Positions 13,201-24,100 of a DNA stretch of 64,000 bases are shown here, one piece after another. Within the stretch, counting starts at the first letter, position 1. Each line of letters opens with the position of its first letter. The DNA comes from Aptenodytes patagonicus (Eukaryota > Chordata > Aves > Sphenisciformes > Spheniscidae). The stretch lies in NCBI RefSeq assembly GCF_965638725.1, contig NC_134950.1:135957636-136021635 (forward strand). Reading direction: 5' to 3'. Position numbers and translations under genes: made by a program. Under the pieces are notes generated by a model. That model was not told where the DNA came from. It did no database searches and saw nothing but the letters and a program-made list of their open reading frames with translations.

Positions 13201-13852
13201 CTTTCTTCCCGAGGCGTTACACTTCGCTTAGGGCACCATTTCACAGAGCTGGAGAGCGCGGGGCAGAGCCGAGGGCCTTCTGGTCAGCGGCCTCCTTGAC
13301 GTGCCGCCTCACGACCACGCTTGGGCCTGCCAGGCCGGTGCCTTACCTCGCGCGGCGGCCGCGATGCCGTATTAGCCAGCGTTTCACGCCCGCGGAGTTA
13401 CCAACTTTGAGGGCGCTTGAGCAGTGCCTTACTAGCAGGGGAGGGCCTGCTCGACACACACGCTCCTTCACCCGCTGTGAGGCCGCGGGCCTGCGGGAGC
13501 CCTCCGAGAACACCTCGAGAACGATTAAGCTTAACAATCATGAGAGAACCAGACCGAAGTACCAAGCGGGAAGTCAAAAGGACCACGACCGGTGTCGCGC
13601 ACCGAGAGGACCCGCCGGTTTACCCCGCTAGCTCAGCCCTCCCGGCTAGGCCGCCCTTCGCTGGGCCCTACCTGCCGCCTGGCGCCGCTCCGCCACCGCC
13701 CCCAGCGCCTTGGCTCCGCCGCCTCCCGCCGCCGCGCAGCCCCCGCGGGGAGCCCCGGCCACCCGAGGGAGCGGCTCCAGCCGGAGGGCGCCCCCCGCCG
13801 TGGCGGAGATAGGCCGCAGCAGCCGGCACCCCGCCGACACCGCCCGCCACAT
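6975..13852 (-). CDS. MALSU1: MALSU1, mitochondrial assembly of ribosomal large subunit protein 1 (4 coding exons)
   Basis: MALSU1 belongs to the RsfS/Iojap (DUF143) family. In mitochondria it binds uL14m on the large ribosomal subunit with L0R8F8 and mtACP, and blocks premature joining of the subunits during assembly. The coding sequence joins 13852-13672, 11675-11497, 8450-8369 and 7204-6975, giving 223 aa (human about 234). All introns are GT-AG and phases agree. Residues 1-40 are rich in Arg, Ala and Gly without early acids, as expected for a mitochondrial targeting peptide (start [15 protein letters not shown]). The RsfS domain runs from about residue 64 to 180, with the hallmarks [59 protein letters not shown]. 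The 30-residue C-terminal tail is poorly conserved. The ATG at 13852 lies in a CpG island with CCAAT and NRF-1-like sites upstream. Confidence 0.97.
8369..8450 (-). CDS. MALSU1: MALSU1 coding exon 3
   Basis: Short 82-base exon between AG at 8452-8451 and a GTAAAT donor at 8368. It encodes [19 protein letters not shown] followed by DDWLCIDF, the conserved middle of the RsfS domain. Phase 0 in, phase 1 out, matching both neighbours. Confidence 0.96.
11497..11675 (-). CDS. MALSU1: MALSU1 coding exon 2
   Basis: Acceptor AG at 11677-11676, donor GTAAGA at 11496. The exon is 179 bases: two bases completing an Asp codon, then 59 codons. It encodes the first half of the RsfS domain with the near-invariant motif [12 protein letters not shown]. 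Confidence 0.97.
13672..13852 (-). CDS. MALSU1: MALSU1 coding exon 1
   Basis: Start ATG at 13852-13850. The exon encodes residues 1-60 plus one base and ends at a GTAGGG donor (13671-13670 is GT). It carries the GC-rich, Arg/Ala-rich mitochondrial presequence. An upstream in-frame start at about 14035 would add residues of no recognisable kind and was not chosen. Confidence 0.88.
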
Positions 13853-13980
13853 GCCCACCGCCGCGCTCCGACACCGCGGCCCGCCCCCTATTCGGGCTGC
13901 CGCCCAGCGATTGGCCAGCGGCGGAGACGCCCCTCTCGCCCCACTGGCGCATCCTGCCGTCGGTCGGGCAGCGCTGTTGG

Positions 13981-13990
13981 GCGCGTGCGC
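13981..13990. promoter_or_regulatory. NRF-1-like site upstream of MALSU1
   Basis: GCGCGTGCGC followed by A matches the NRF-1 consensus YGCGCRTGCGCR at 11 of 12 positions, about 130 bases upstream of the MALSU1 ATG. NRF-1 drives many nuclear genes for mitochondrial proteins. Confidence 0.5.
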
Positions 13991-14399
13991 AGTGGCTGTC
14001 TCGAGGCGGCGGCCGCTGGCGGGCTCTCCCTGCACCCCGCCGGAGGCCGGGCCCCGGGTGTGCCGCGCCGATCGTGCGCTCGGCGCTGGGGAGCCCCACG
14101 GCGGGCGGCTCCTCTCCGAGGAGCGGCCGCCGGGGCCGTCGTGTTCCGTCTCCGCAAGGCCCAGCCCCGGGGCGCCCCCGCTCCCCTGTCGGAGTTACGG
14201 TGTGGGGGTTTGGGTGTGTAGGCGGGAACGTCGGGGCGGGCAGCGGCTCGGCCTCGCCGTCCCCGTCCCCGTGTTGCGCTCCCCGTCAGTGTTTTCTGAG
14301 GGGTGTGTGAGCCAGCAGGCGGGCGGTGGAAGGAGGGGGGATCGGGGGGAAGGGACGGGACCCGGGCGCCAGTAACCAGCGCGGCGCTGTGGGGGTTTG

Positions 14400-17300
14400 T
14401 TGGGAAGCCCGAAAGGGGCAGACGCGACACGTGGGCGCTGCCATACAAACCCTGATCACGTATCCCGGTTCAAGCCTTGTGCCCCCTTTTAAAGGCTATG
14501 CTTTTGTCTAAAAAGCTGCAGCTGGTTTGAAACTAACGCATTTTTCTCGGGAAAGTGTATTTTACCTTTGTGTAATTCCCACATAGTGTTAATGGGTGCA
14601 GGGTAGTAGTCTTGCTGTTTTGCTGTGAAGAATGTTGTCAAGGCTTAAAAAGCTATGACCGAAGCAAGTTCAAGCATTTGTGTTTACTGTGGGTGAAACA
14701 TGTTTCTCTCTGCCCCCTTCCCCTGGAGGTACTGGCATTTACACTGACAGTAAAATAAAAGAATGACTGTTCAGACTGTTTTCCCTCCCTCACTGAATAT
14801 GATGGTGAAACAATGGTATTAAGACTTAAAAGGCGTAATCTTGTGAATTATAAAGACCTGTAGTAACAAAAGCTTTAGCTTTAAAGGAAATTCGACTATG
14901 CCCTACAATGCTGGAGGTAGTTATACTAATAGGCCACAGCGTCTGGATGTCTCTTGCAAAGTTTAGTTTGATTCCTCTATAATTCCTTCAGGGGCTGGTG
15001 TTTTTTAGCCTTGGTTTCAGCTTAGAAATACTTTTGGTAAGAAAAAAATGTTGCATCTGATGAGCCTTTTAATTGTGGGCTATGAAAAGTGTTCAAGAAA
15101 AGGGGGGAGAAACAAAACAAGTGGTTTGAAATACTACTTCATTTTTTAAAGTAATTTTTAACAAACTTGTTACCCAACTAATGTTACCATTTCTCCTGAT
15201 GATGTATTTGAAAAGACGTTGTTTCTAAAGCTGATGTACATTTATGTTTGATGTCATTCTTTGATGCTATTTCTCCAAAGGGGATGCCTGAAACCGGTCT
15301 TGTAACATCTGCTGACTTTCACAAATCTGTTGTTTGTCAGCTGCTCTTGCCTTTGAAGGACATGAAGTTCGTTTGTATCCTGATCCGTTCTGAAATCGGG
15401 TTCCTCAGCTGTCATCTGGTTGTTAAGAAAGTCTCCTCACTTCTCAGGATCGTGGTGCCATCGCTCTGAGCACACTTGAAGGGAGGCTGCAAAAACTGCT
15501 AGGTAACCAACGGTAGTACCAGATGTGCATACGTGAACTAAGACTAAGGCAAATCCAGCTGTGTTTTCTGGAGGTAGATACTGTTTTGGTCAGTAATTAG
15601 GCAACTCATCAAGTTGCTTATCTGACAGTATTTCTTTCTGAGACAAAGGAAATGTACTCTTTAAAATCATTAGATGGTTTATTTGTCAATGCAGCAGTTA
15701 GTTAGATTCCATTGTATAAAAGTAAAGATGTATGAAATGGAAGTTACAGCTGAAAAGGCAAAATCAAATTATAAAAATTTAATATTCTGACATGATATTT
15801 AAAGGAAGATAGTGCAAGCTATTCTGTATACTTAGGTTAAAGGATAAAAAAAGTTCTTAAAATATGCCCAAAAGTTGGTTTCTATGCAAAAGCCTAAGAT
15901 GTCTCTGAGCTCCCAACACGCAGTGTTTTGCTGAAACAAGATGCTTTCTGCATATAACCTAGGTCAGTGGTAGCCTGCGTCATCACTGATCCTAAGCGTT
16001 ATAGCTGTGACAGACCTTATTTTTTCACGCTGCATTACGGGCCATGACTAAACCCCTGTCCTGCCTCAAGCCAGAGGCAACAAATACAAATTACAGTTCT
16101 TCCTGTCAGCAGTCTGACTGATAACAGAGGACATAACATTCAGATGGTAATTTTTGCGGGAAATGTGTTTTCTGTTTAAGTCAGAGAATAGTTTTAGATA
16201 CCCAGTTATGGTTAGATAATAGGATGTTACGTATAAGGAAGACAGAACAATGGCAAATATGGTGCTTTTAATAATATAACTGAAGTGGCCACGAAAGAAT
16301 TAAAACAATTGGACAACCTGGAAACAAAAGAAGAAAAGAGGCTGTTGAATTTTATAACTAAAGAACTAATCTCACAGGTATGTCGCAATCTGCATTTCTT
16401 ATATCGTCAAGTCATTTAAAGGTGTCCATGCGCACTGGGGAAGTGGTAGTGAAGACTACATTCAGATTGTGAATGATGACCATTTGACAGGTCTGCTAAG
16501 ATACCAGGAAAATATGTTTATGCTTATATATCGCACCAGGAACTGAGAACAATATGTATCAGAGATGTTCCAAGACACAGTAAATAATCTAAATATATTC
16601 AAATACAGATCTTCAGAGAATTCAGTGCTAGGAAATGGATTGCGTAAAGTCATTTGACAGCCCCCAATTGAAAGTTAATTTCATTTTGAGTATATACTTC
16701 CATACTAACAGAAAGGCTTTTATGGAAAATGAACCATTTAAAGCATTTTTTGGTCAGTTTTCTTGCAGAAATTTACACTTTCTAAGCTGCATCATGCAAA
16801 AGCAGAAACTGGAGCATAGTGCTTTATTTAGATTGGGGTTTTCATCTACTCGATTAAGTGGTCAAAGACAGAGGGATGGAGGAGCAAGCAGAAATTAATG
16901 TATCTTTACTGCAAGAGAGAGAGGAATGGAAAGAGAAGGGAAAAAGGGAGTCGAACACTACCCCTTCCTGCTATGACCCTCATTCTGTTGACCCTTGTCC
17001 ATGGAGCACTTATCTGCCCTCTGGGGAGCGGTGGTGCCAATCCAGTGTCTCAAGACCAGCGGAAACAAAGGAGACAAAGACAGCACCAGCAATTGCACCT
17101 AAGGATTTTACATGGGACTCAGAGTAAAAGCTTCGACAGGGAGAGCCAAGCAGATGCGCCTTATCAGTCTTGTCGCCCAGGTGTCTGTGGTCTACTTCAC
17201 AGTGAGACTCGCGCACTGGTAGCCATGGCCGGTAGGCAACTAAATGTGTCCAGCCCTGTTTTCTGGCCGTGAGGCCAACTGGCATGTAATGAGCTGCATC

Positions 17301-18007
17301 CATGCTATTGAACCCTGCAAAACAGGGTGGCTGCTGCCAAACTCCTGATAGGGAACGGTGCCTCTGGTGGTTCCCAGAATCTGGGGTTTGCTTGGTGGGG
17401 AGCTAGCCGGCCTGGGGCAAAACTGTGCTAGGACCTCCTGAACAGCGTAACAGTGTCAGCGGTTCGGTGCCAATGACTGGGAACAGGCCATGGCATGTTT
17501 CATTCCACAGACATAACATGTGCCTTCCCCCCATGTCTTCTTTCTAGCCAAGGTATGAATCCTGCTGTGGCAGTAAGCAGCTATACTGGACTGTATTTAA
17601 AGACTAAGTATTTACAAATTGGTTTTTTTTTTGTTGTTGGTTTTTTGTTGTTTTTTTTTTTTAAATTAACCTTTTTTTTTTCCCCTTCCAGATTATGGAT
17701 CTGATTAGTTTTGCAGGTAGTTAACCTAGAAGTAAGAAAACCCAGATAAGGGAGGGGCGGTGTTAGTTATTCAAAAGAGTGTATCCTACATCACAAGCAA
17801 GAACAGCAAGTGCTCAAAACTACCTCATTGTTTTCTACAAAGGACTATTTTAATATTTCTAGTTGCACCAAGTCCCCAAAAGTTACCATCCCATCTATAT
17901 GTGCTTTCACCTTACCCCCTGTTTTTAATAACAACAAGAAAACCCCATCAAAGTACAGTTCAGATATGAGTCCTGTATGTAATCTAAGTCAGTGTTAGAC
18001 TAAAGGT
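14400..18007. other. Spacer between MALSU1 promoter and GPNMB 3' end
   Basis: No recognised gene. It contains the undefined GPNMB 3' UTR, since the minus-strand poly(A) signal is not clear. Candidates are ATTAAA-type hexamers near 17850 and 17925 and AATAAA at 16823-16828. A T-rich tract lies at 17621-17690. A 100-codon plus-strand frame (16973-17272) has a hydrophobic N-terminus but no other support. Confidence 0.5.
17621..17690. repeat. T-rich low-complexity tract
   Basis: Runs of T interrupted by G and a short AAATTAACC segment. Confidence 0.8.
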
Positions 18008-18161
18008 TTAAACAATGCCTGGTTTGCACTTCAGCAGAGGATTTCTCTCAGTGCTACTAGGGAAGAAAATTGCTTTGAAATTGCTGAAGTAAGCAGTTAG
18101 TCCCTCCTGGTTCTCTGCTTGTCCTGCACTTCTCTCAATAGGCTTGTATTGCTTGTATCTC
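18008..18161 (-). CDS. GPNMB: GPNMB coding exon 11 (cytoplasmic tail)
   Basis: Acceptor AG 18163-18162, stop at 18010-18008. It encodes the 51-residue tail with RYKQYKPIE and the ERNPLL endolysosomal sorting motif near the end. Confidence 0.96.
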
Positions 18162-21100
18162 CTGCAAGGAATGTGCACAGTTAGTTGCTGAAAGACATTT
18201 AAATGAAAGTCCACATTTAGCATGTGACCAGTATATAAGAGAATTAATCATGTGTTCATAACATATATTCTCTCTCCTCCTTCCCTCTGCAATCCCATCT
18301 AATGGTTAACAGCCATAGGTCAGCAGGGGTGACTAAGGCCTGGTTAATGAGAAGGCTCCGTTGCTTAGTGGAGTACTGTTGCTCTGTGGAGGTGTTTCTT
18401 TCTCACCACTGACCGTGAAGGGTGGGCGTGCTCTTGGCTCAAGAGTCTTGGTGCAGTCTTAAAGTTTTGTGAGAAATGTCCAAGCTAATAATGCAGTAAC
18501 ATGTGCTTCTGTTAACTACTTTCCTGCGTGCCCAGCACCTTTTCCCCAAAGAATTTATTTGTCAATTATTTAATGAAGAATTTTTATGATTAATTCTTGA
18601 TCTGCCAGTCATTCACAAACACGTCTTCTCAGAGTTTTAGAGCTAAATTAAATTTCTGTTTGTTAGGTTTTACTGCATATATGAATCACATCATGCAGTT
18701 TGAGTTTGCTTACTGCTTACATGCAGTTCCCAGGCCTTCTAGTATTACTGTTTGTGCTTATGAGCACAGAATGTAATTTTCTATGAAAATCTTTAACATT
18801 TGCATATTTTCCAATGGTTTTGTGGCTTAAGCCAGTAGTCTCATTTTCTTGAATATTTGCCAGAATATTTGTGAACAACAATAAAAAAGAAACAAAAATA
18901 TAGCTAGTGCAAATTTAAGTTGTTGGTTTTGTTAATTTAAACTAATATTTTTGACAGTTCCTTGAACTGGTTTTAATCCTAGAAACTAGCAACTTACTTG
19001 TAAAGGACAAAAGCCCCAATGGCGGCAAACACTGCCAACAAACCAAGGAAGATAAAGACACCTTCTGTTGTTCCTGATGATGATCCTAGAGTTCAGAAAG
19101 TAGTTTGATTAAAAGTTGGCCTCGTTTTTACAGTGAGATAGATTTTCTAAACAGAACGTCATTTTCACTTGGTTGCTGTAGAGGTTGAAGTACACTTAAC
19201 ACTTCTAATATGCCAAGCACTGGAGGTCAGTGACTTTGGCAGGAGGTGGTGCTTTCACATCCTAATTGGTTTAATTCACGGTTCCACCAGAGTGTGAGTT
19301 GGGCTTTGCCAGTTTTCTCATATGAGCCATACTCCTGAGACACATGGCTGCCCTTCCAGCATGGAAGGGAGTGGAGGTTCTTGCCGGCACCTCACAAGGT
19401 GGGGCTAATTTGCTCCCTGCCAATTGCTGTGCTAGGGAAACGTTTACACTGAGAGTGTAAGAGATGCAGTCTCTTTATAAGCTTTGATGTTAGAATCAGC
19501 TTCATCTTTCTCTTAGGGATGATGGCCAGGGGGAAAGGGGATAAAAAAGGAGTTTCTTAAATGTTATTGTTTGTTGCAGTCCCATATGCTAAGATGGCAG
19601 AGTGTGGCTGAGAGCTTGATGGGCCTTAGGCTTGTTTGCCTTATCCAAGAGCTGAGGGCTCTGCTTTTTTAATGTGCTCATTCTGGGAAATTAACTTTGG
19701 GCTCTGCCTGTCATTGAACTCTGCCTTCTGGTTTGCCATCAACCATTTCACTCACATCTACTCCTAATTCCATCGTATCTGATGGAAGAAGCTAAATCAT
19801 TACAAGTATTTTTTTAAAATTTGTGTTAAATATCTTAATTTTCCAGTCCACAGGGTGTACCTTTATTGAGTTTACTGATACTGAGACACATTCTTGGTCC
19901 TCATATTAACAACAGTGTTTATACAATGAAGTAACCTAGAGGTGCATGTTGGCTTACCTTTCCAGTTTTTAATTTATAACTGCTGTCTATGAAAATCAAG
20001 ATACCAAGTCAGGGTTTACCATTTACTTGGTACCTGTGCCTCATATATTTCTTGGTTTGTTGATACAATTGTTTGTGAAGGCTTGACCTCATTCCTAGTT
20101 TGCACAATATTTTTGCTGAGACTGTAGGGATTTACCTTATTTTATGAATAAAGTACGTCCTTGGACTAGTTTGCAAAACAACGCATACTGATGGGATGGG
20201 TCTAAGTCACAGAACTGCAACCCATTCAACAGCAGTTTAAGCAAGTTAAGAGCGGATGTTTTGTGCAGTCCCTGCATAACCCAGGCACAGTCCTGCCAAA
20301 TCTCAAGGGCCAGATGCTTAGGCACCAAATACTCAGGCACCAAATTATGGGGTTTTCAGAAATTTGTAAATACTTGTCTTCTCTTGAAATGAGTGGAAAA
20401 TTGTGGCACATGAGAAAGGTTTGCAAACGTTAGATGGGCTCCTCCAGAAGTTGACTCAAAGCAGCAACCTCTCTTAGATCCTAATTCTGCTTTGATTATA
20501 GTGGAAGCCCCAAAGTACAGCTTAGCTTTGCCCTCTGGAGGAAACCTAGGAGGACCAGCCTTGTTGGGCTAAAGTTAGCCTCTGTGAATACAGTTTTGCA
20601 AAATCCTACTGCATGCTTATTTTCATCTTTAGGAGCCAGAATGCACTTACAGGTCAGACATTGTGCCTTAGTCATCATGAACTGATTTTGGTAGAGCTAA
20701 ATTTATACCTAGATTAAATAAAATCAGCCAAAAATACTGTGGCAAATGACCGCAAAGGGTCAGTTGCTTGGCTGATAGTAATTAAAGAGTTCAGAAGAGT
20801 CATCAGGACATTGTAGTGGGAGGTCAGGAGAGCAATGGAGTGGGAGCGGACAGACAGCATGATCGTTTAGACTTCTGACTGTGGCTGAGTTTAATAACTG
20901 GTTCTGTCAAAGCCTGCTTGGATAACCATGAGCAAGACACAGTGGTACTCATCCAACCAAAGGTAAACCTCCTGTTCTGAAATAGTCACCCTGGGCAGGT
21001 TCTGTAGTCAATGAATGTTACACAGATCTTTCCAGAACCTGATTCATCTTATCCTCATGTAGAAATAGAAACCTGGTCAAGGTCAATGGGCTCCAAAGAG

Positions 21101-24100
21101 GGCCCAGGGCAGCCAGCTCAGCTGCAGACTTTGATTCTGTCTCAAGTGAGCTGAATTCCTCTCTGTTTCTCCTATTTCTCCATGTGTGGAGTAGGCTGGC
21201 TGGCATGTCCCCCACCTGCTTTTCTGCCCAACAGAGTTTTTATGTGGAAAAATACATTATGGCTTAAGAACTGTTCATATTCTGTGATACTGAAGGGTTT
21301 GTATAATTACTGTACTCATTGGATCGTAAACGTAAATCAAACCAAGTTCTAACTTCTAAAATTCCTGTAGGGAAAGAATCATCTCTTTATCTTTGCATGG
21401 ACTCTCACACAAGCTGGTGCAGTCTCAGCTGAGGCCTCCAGGCATAATAAAACCCCCATATTAATTCCTGTGCTCTTCACCCCTGCAGGGAAATGACCAC
21501 AGGAAGAAGCTATTCACAGACGACCCGCATCTGCTCTGTGTGGACTCACCTCCATTTACAGAAATCAGCGCGCTGGCAAGGGCTTGACTTGTGTCATCCC
21601 CCAAGGTGATGTTTATACAGTATGTTCCAGGTTCCTCAAAAGCTCTCCTGATGGTGAGTAAGCATTCATCAGTGACGATGATGGGGTTGCATACCACGCT
21701 CTTGGACACCTGGCATGTGGGGTCAGAAACTACTGTGCAGACATCTGTGGGGAGACTGGGATGGGAAGAGAGAACACATTGTATCTGTGGACTCCTGTTA
21801 GCCCAGTTCATAGACACATTGCACTGATGCCCCACTTGTATGCTGGTGCCTGTTTACTGAAATCAGTGGCACTATAGTGATTTAAGAGTGTTTTATTAAT
21901 ACATTGCATATATATTTTATACATACCTATACATTTTATATATACATGCATGTGGATTTTATATAAAATGCATATATACAGTCTATAAAATTATCTGCTT
22001 GTTTTACATATCATTCAAAATTTTATGGTGATCACAGAATTACCTGCCTCAGATCAGCTTATAAAGTCCCTTACTTTTAATACACATCATTAAGAAAGGA
22101 ATGCAGATTCTTCTATGAAGTATCACGTGCCAAAAAAGTAAACGCTAACTTAGTTAATTGTTTTCCAGTTGCATTACCAAGACGATTCTTGTACTTCTCA
22201 GTCCTCTCAACTCTAATCCCCTTCTAGGAGCTAGGAATATTAGTGCAATGTTTTCCTATCCAAGAAATTGCTTGGACACACCCATTTACTCTAAGTGTCA
22301 AAAAATCATGGCCAAAAAGAAAGGGTTTCCTTCCAATTTCAGTAGACTGCTTCCCATTTTACAGTAAGTGCTGAAATCTTGTCTTGGCCAGGAAAATATA
22401 GAATTGTTTCTTCCCGCTATCTAGTTCTCTTATTTTTACTGAGGCTTGACATTTGCTCTGAATCCTAAGAGCCTGGCAGTAACCTCTGTTGCCATAGTTT
22501 ACAAATGAGACTTGCATTATCTTTAGTTCCAGTCAAGAAATAGAAACACTGCAGATCCCAACTTTTGTTCATGCAGCTGCACCTAAGTGCAGACAGCGTT
22601 CCAGCACCTAATTAATTTTAAAGAGGGAAGACTGACAGTTTCATTCACACACTTACCTCCCTTGGCAGGTAACAACAAAGTCAACCAGTGAGTTTTCAGC
22701 TTGACTTTCTGTCATCTGGATGCTTGTCATCTGAATAATATTTACCTCAAGGATTCCCTCTGGGAGAGGAAACAGATGTCAACGGTAGGACACATGACAA
22801 GCTCTGAAGTCTGTGTGTACAGAGCCTGAAGTGTTTGGCTGATGCTCAGTTCGGGTCTTGTTTTCCATAACCTCCTCCCTCCCTTAGCACTCCTCTTGAA
22901 GAGTTTGAAAGCTGAGAAATCTTCCAGTGCTTTCCCTGTGAGGCTGCTCCTTTCTGCTCTGCTTTATTTTTCCATTATTATTATTTACTTATTTGTTTTA
23001 CTAAATCACTTCTCCGTCCCACTACCCATGAATTCTATGCATGCCAAGGTCAATTCAACCTTATGTGACCCCCCCAGGCCAGTATGCTTCAGGTGTGGCA
23101 GGTTCAGAAGCTGATGCTACAGAAAGTAGTGATACGGTGCACATCCCCACCAGCCATTTTCCAACCCACGTTCCTGGAAACACCACATGTAGCATGGGAG
23201 CAGCCATCAGCAGGCATCCAGACCAAGGCCCAGCCTCACGTGTCTGAAACCAAGGGGCCATAACCTCTGCCGCTAGGTCCTGGCAGAAGGCGTGAAGAAA
23301 CCAAAGTCAGCCAGTTAGCTGCCTGTACATTAATCTTTAAAAATGTCAGCTATGTCCAAGAGAAGGATCTTACTGTGGGTCTCACGTATTTGATAAAAGG
23401 CTGCCTAAATGAGCATTTTACCTACCATACATTGTTGTACATTATTAACCCCATTCCTCTGTTCAGGTGTTGACCCACGTCCTTACCTACGACAGAGATA
23501 CCAGTTCTGTAGTATCCATTTCTGTAAATATGGCAACCTCCATCAGGATTATCTTCCATTGACTCGACAATGGTAGCAGAGTCTGAATTAGAAGACGTTC
23601 CGGTCGTTACTGTTGAGTTGAGGGAGAAAGAATAGATACGCAGCTTTAGACCAAGTTCTGCTTAGAGGTGTTCTGAACATGGCCATATGTTTCAACTGCA
23701 TTCATTACATGGGTCATTAGTGACTTTGCTTTGCAGCTGTGCAGTCACATGTGTATCTGTATGGGATCATGGTAGTAAGCCTTAAAGAAAACACACATGC
23801 CCAACTGTAGAACCCTGGAGTGGCATGGGTAGCCTCACTCTAAAAGCCACCTTGCTAGTCACCAATCTCTGTGAAATAAAAGTGAGACTGCAAGGTTTGA
23901 TATAATTAAACACTTCTTTAAAATTCCCAAATCAATTATAGAAGAAATCCAAAGGCCAATAAAAGGTTTAAAATGCTCTCTTTAAAAGCAGGTATTTTCC
24001 CATTGCTCTACATTACAGCTAGCAGAAAACCGAGAGGGGAAGTGGTGAAAATTAGGTCTTTTCTTTCATTTTTCATTGTCACTCAACATTTTGGTAAAAG

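Larger units (their letters stand above)
13200..14400. promoter_or_regulatory. CpG island / MALSU1 promoter
   Basis: A strongly GC- and CpG-rich block spans MALSU1 exon 1 and its upstream region. On the gene strand a CCAAT box sits at 13914-13910, a GGGGGCGGG-type GC box at about 13888-13879, and an NRF-1-like palindrome at 13981-13990. The many long open frames on both strands here are a by-product of few AT-rich stop codons. Confidence 0.8.

Noticed and set aside
12896-14448. Several long overlapping open frames on both strands
   Set aside because: They lie in the CpG island, where stop codons are rare. Only the minus-strand frame from 13852 joins by phase to MALSU1 exon 2.
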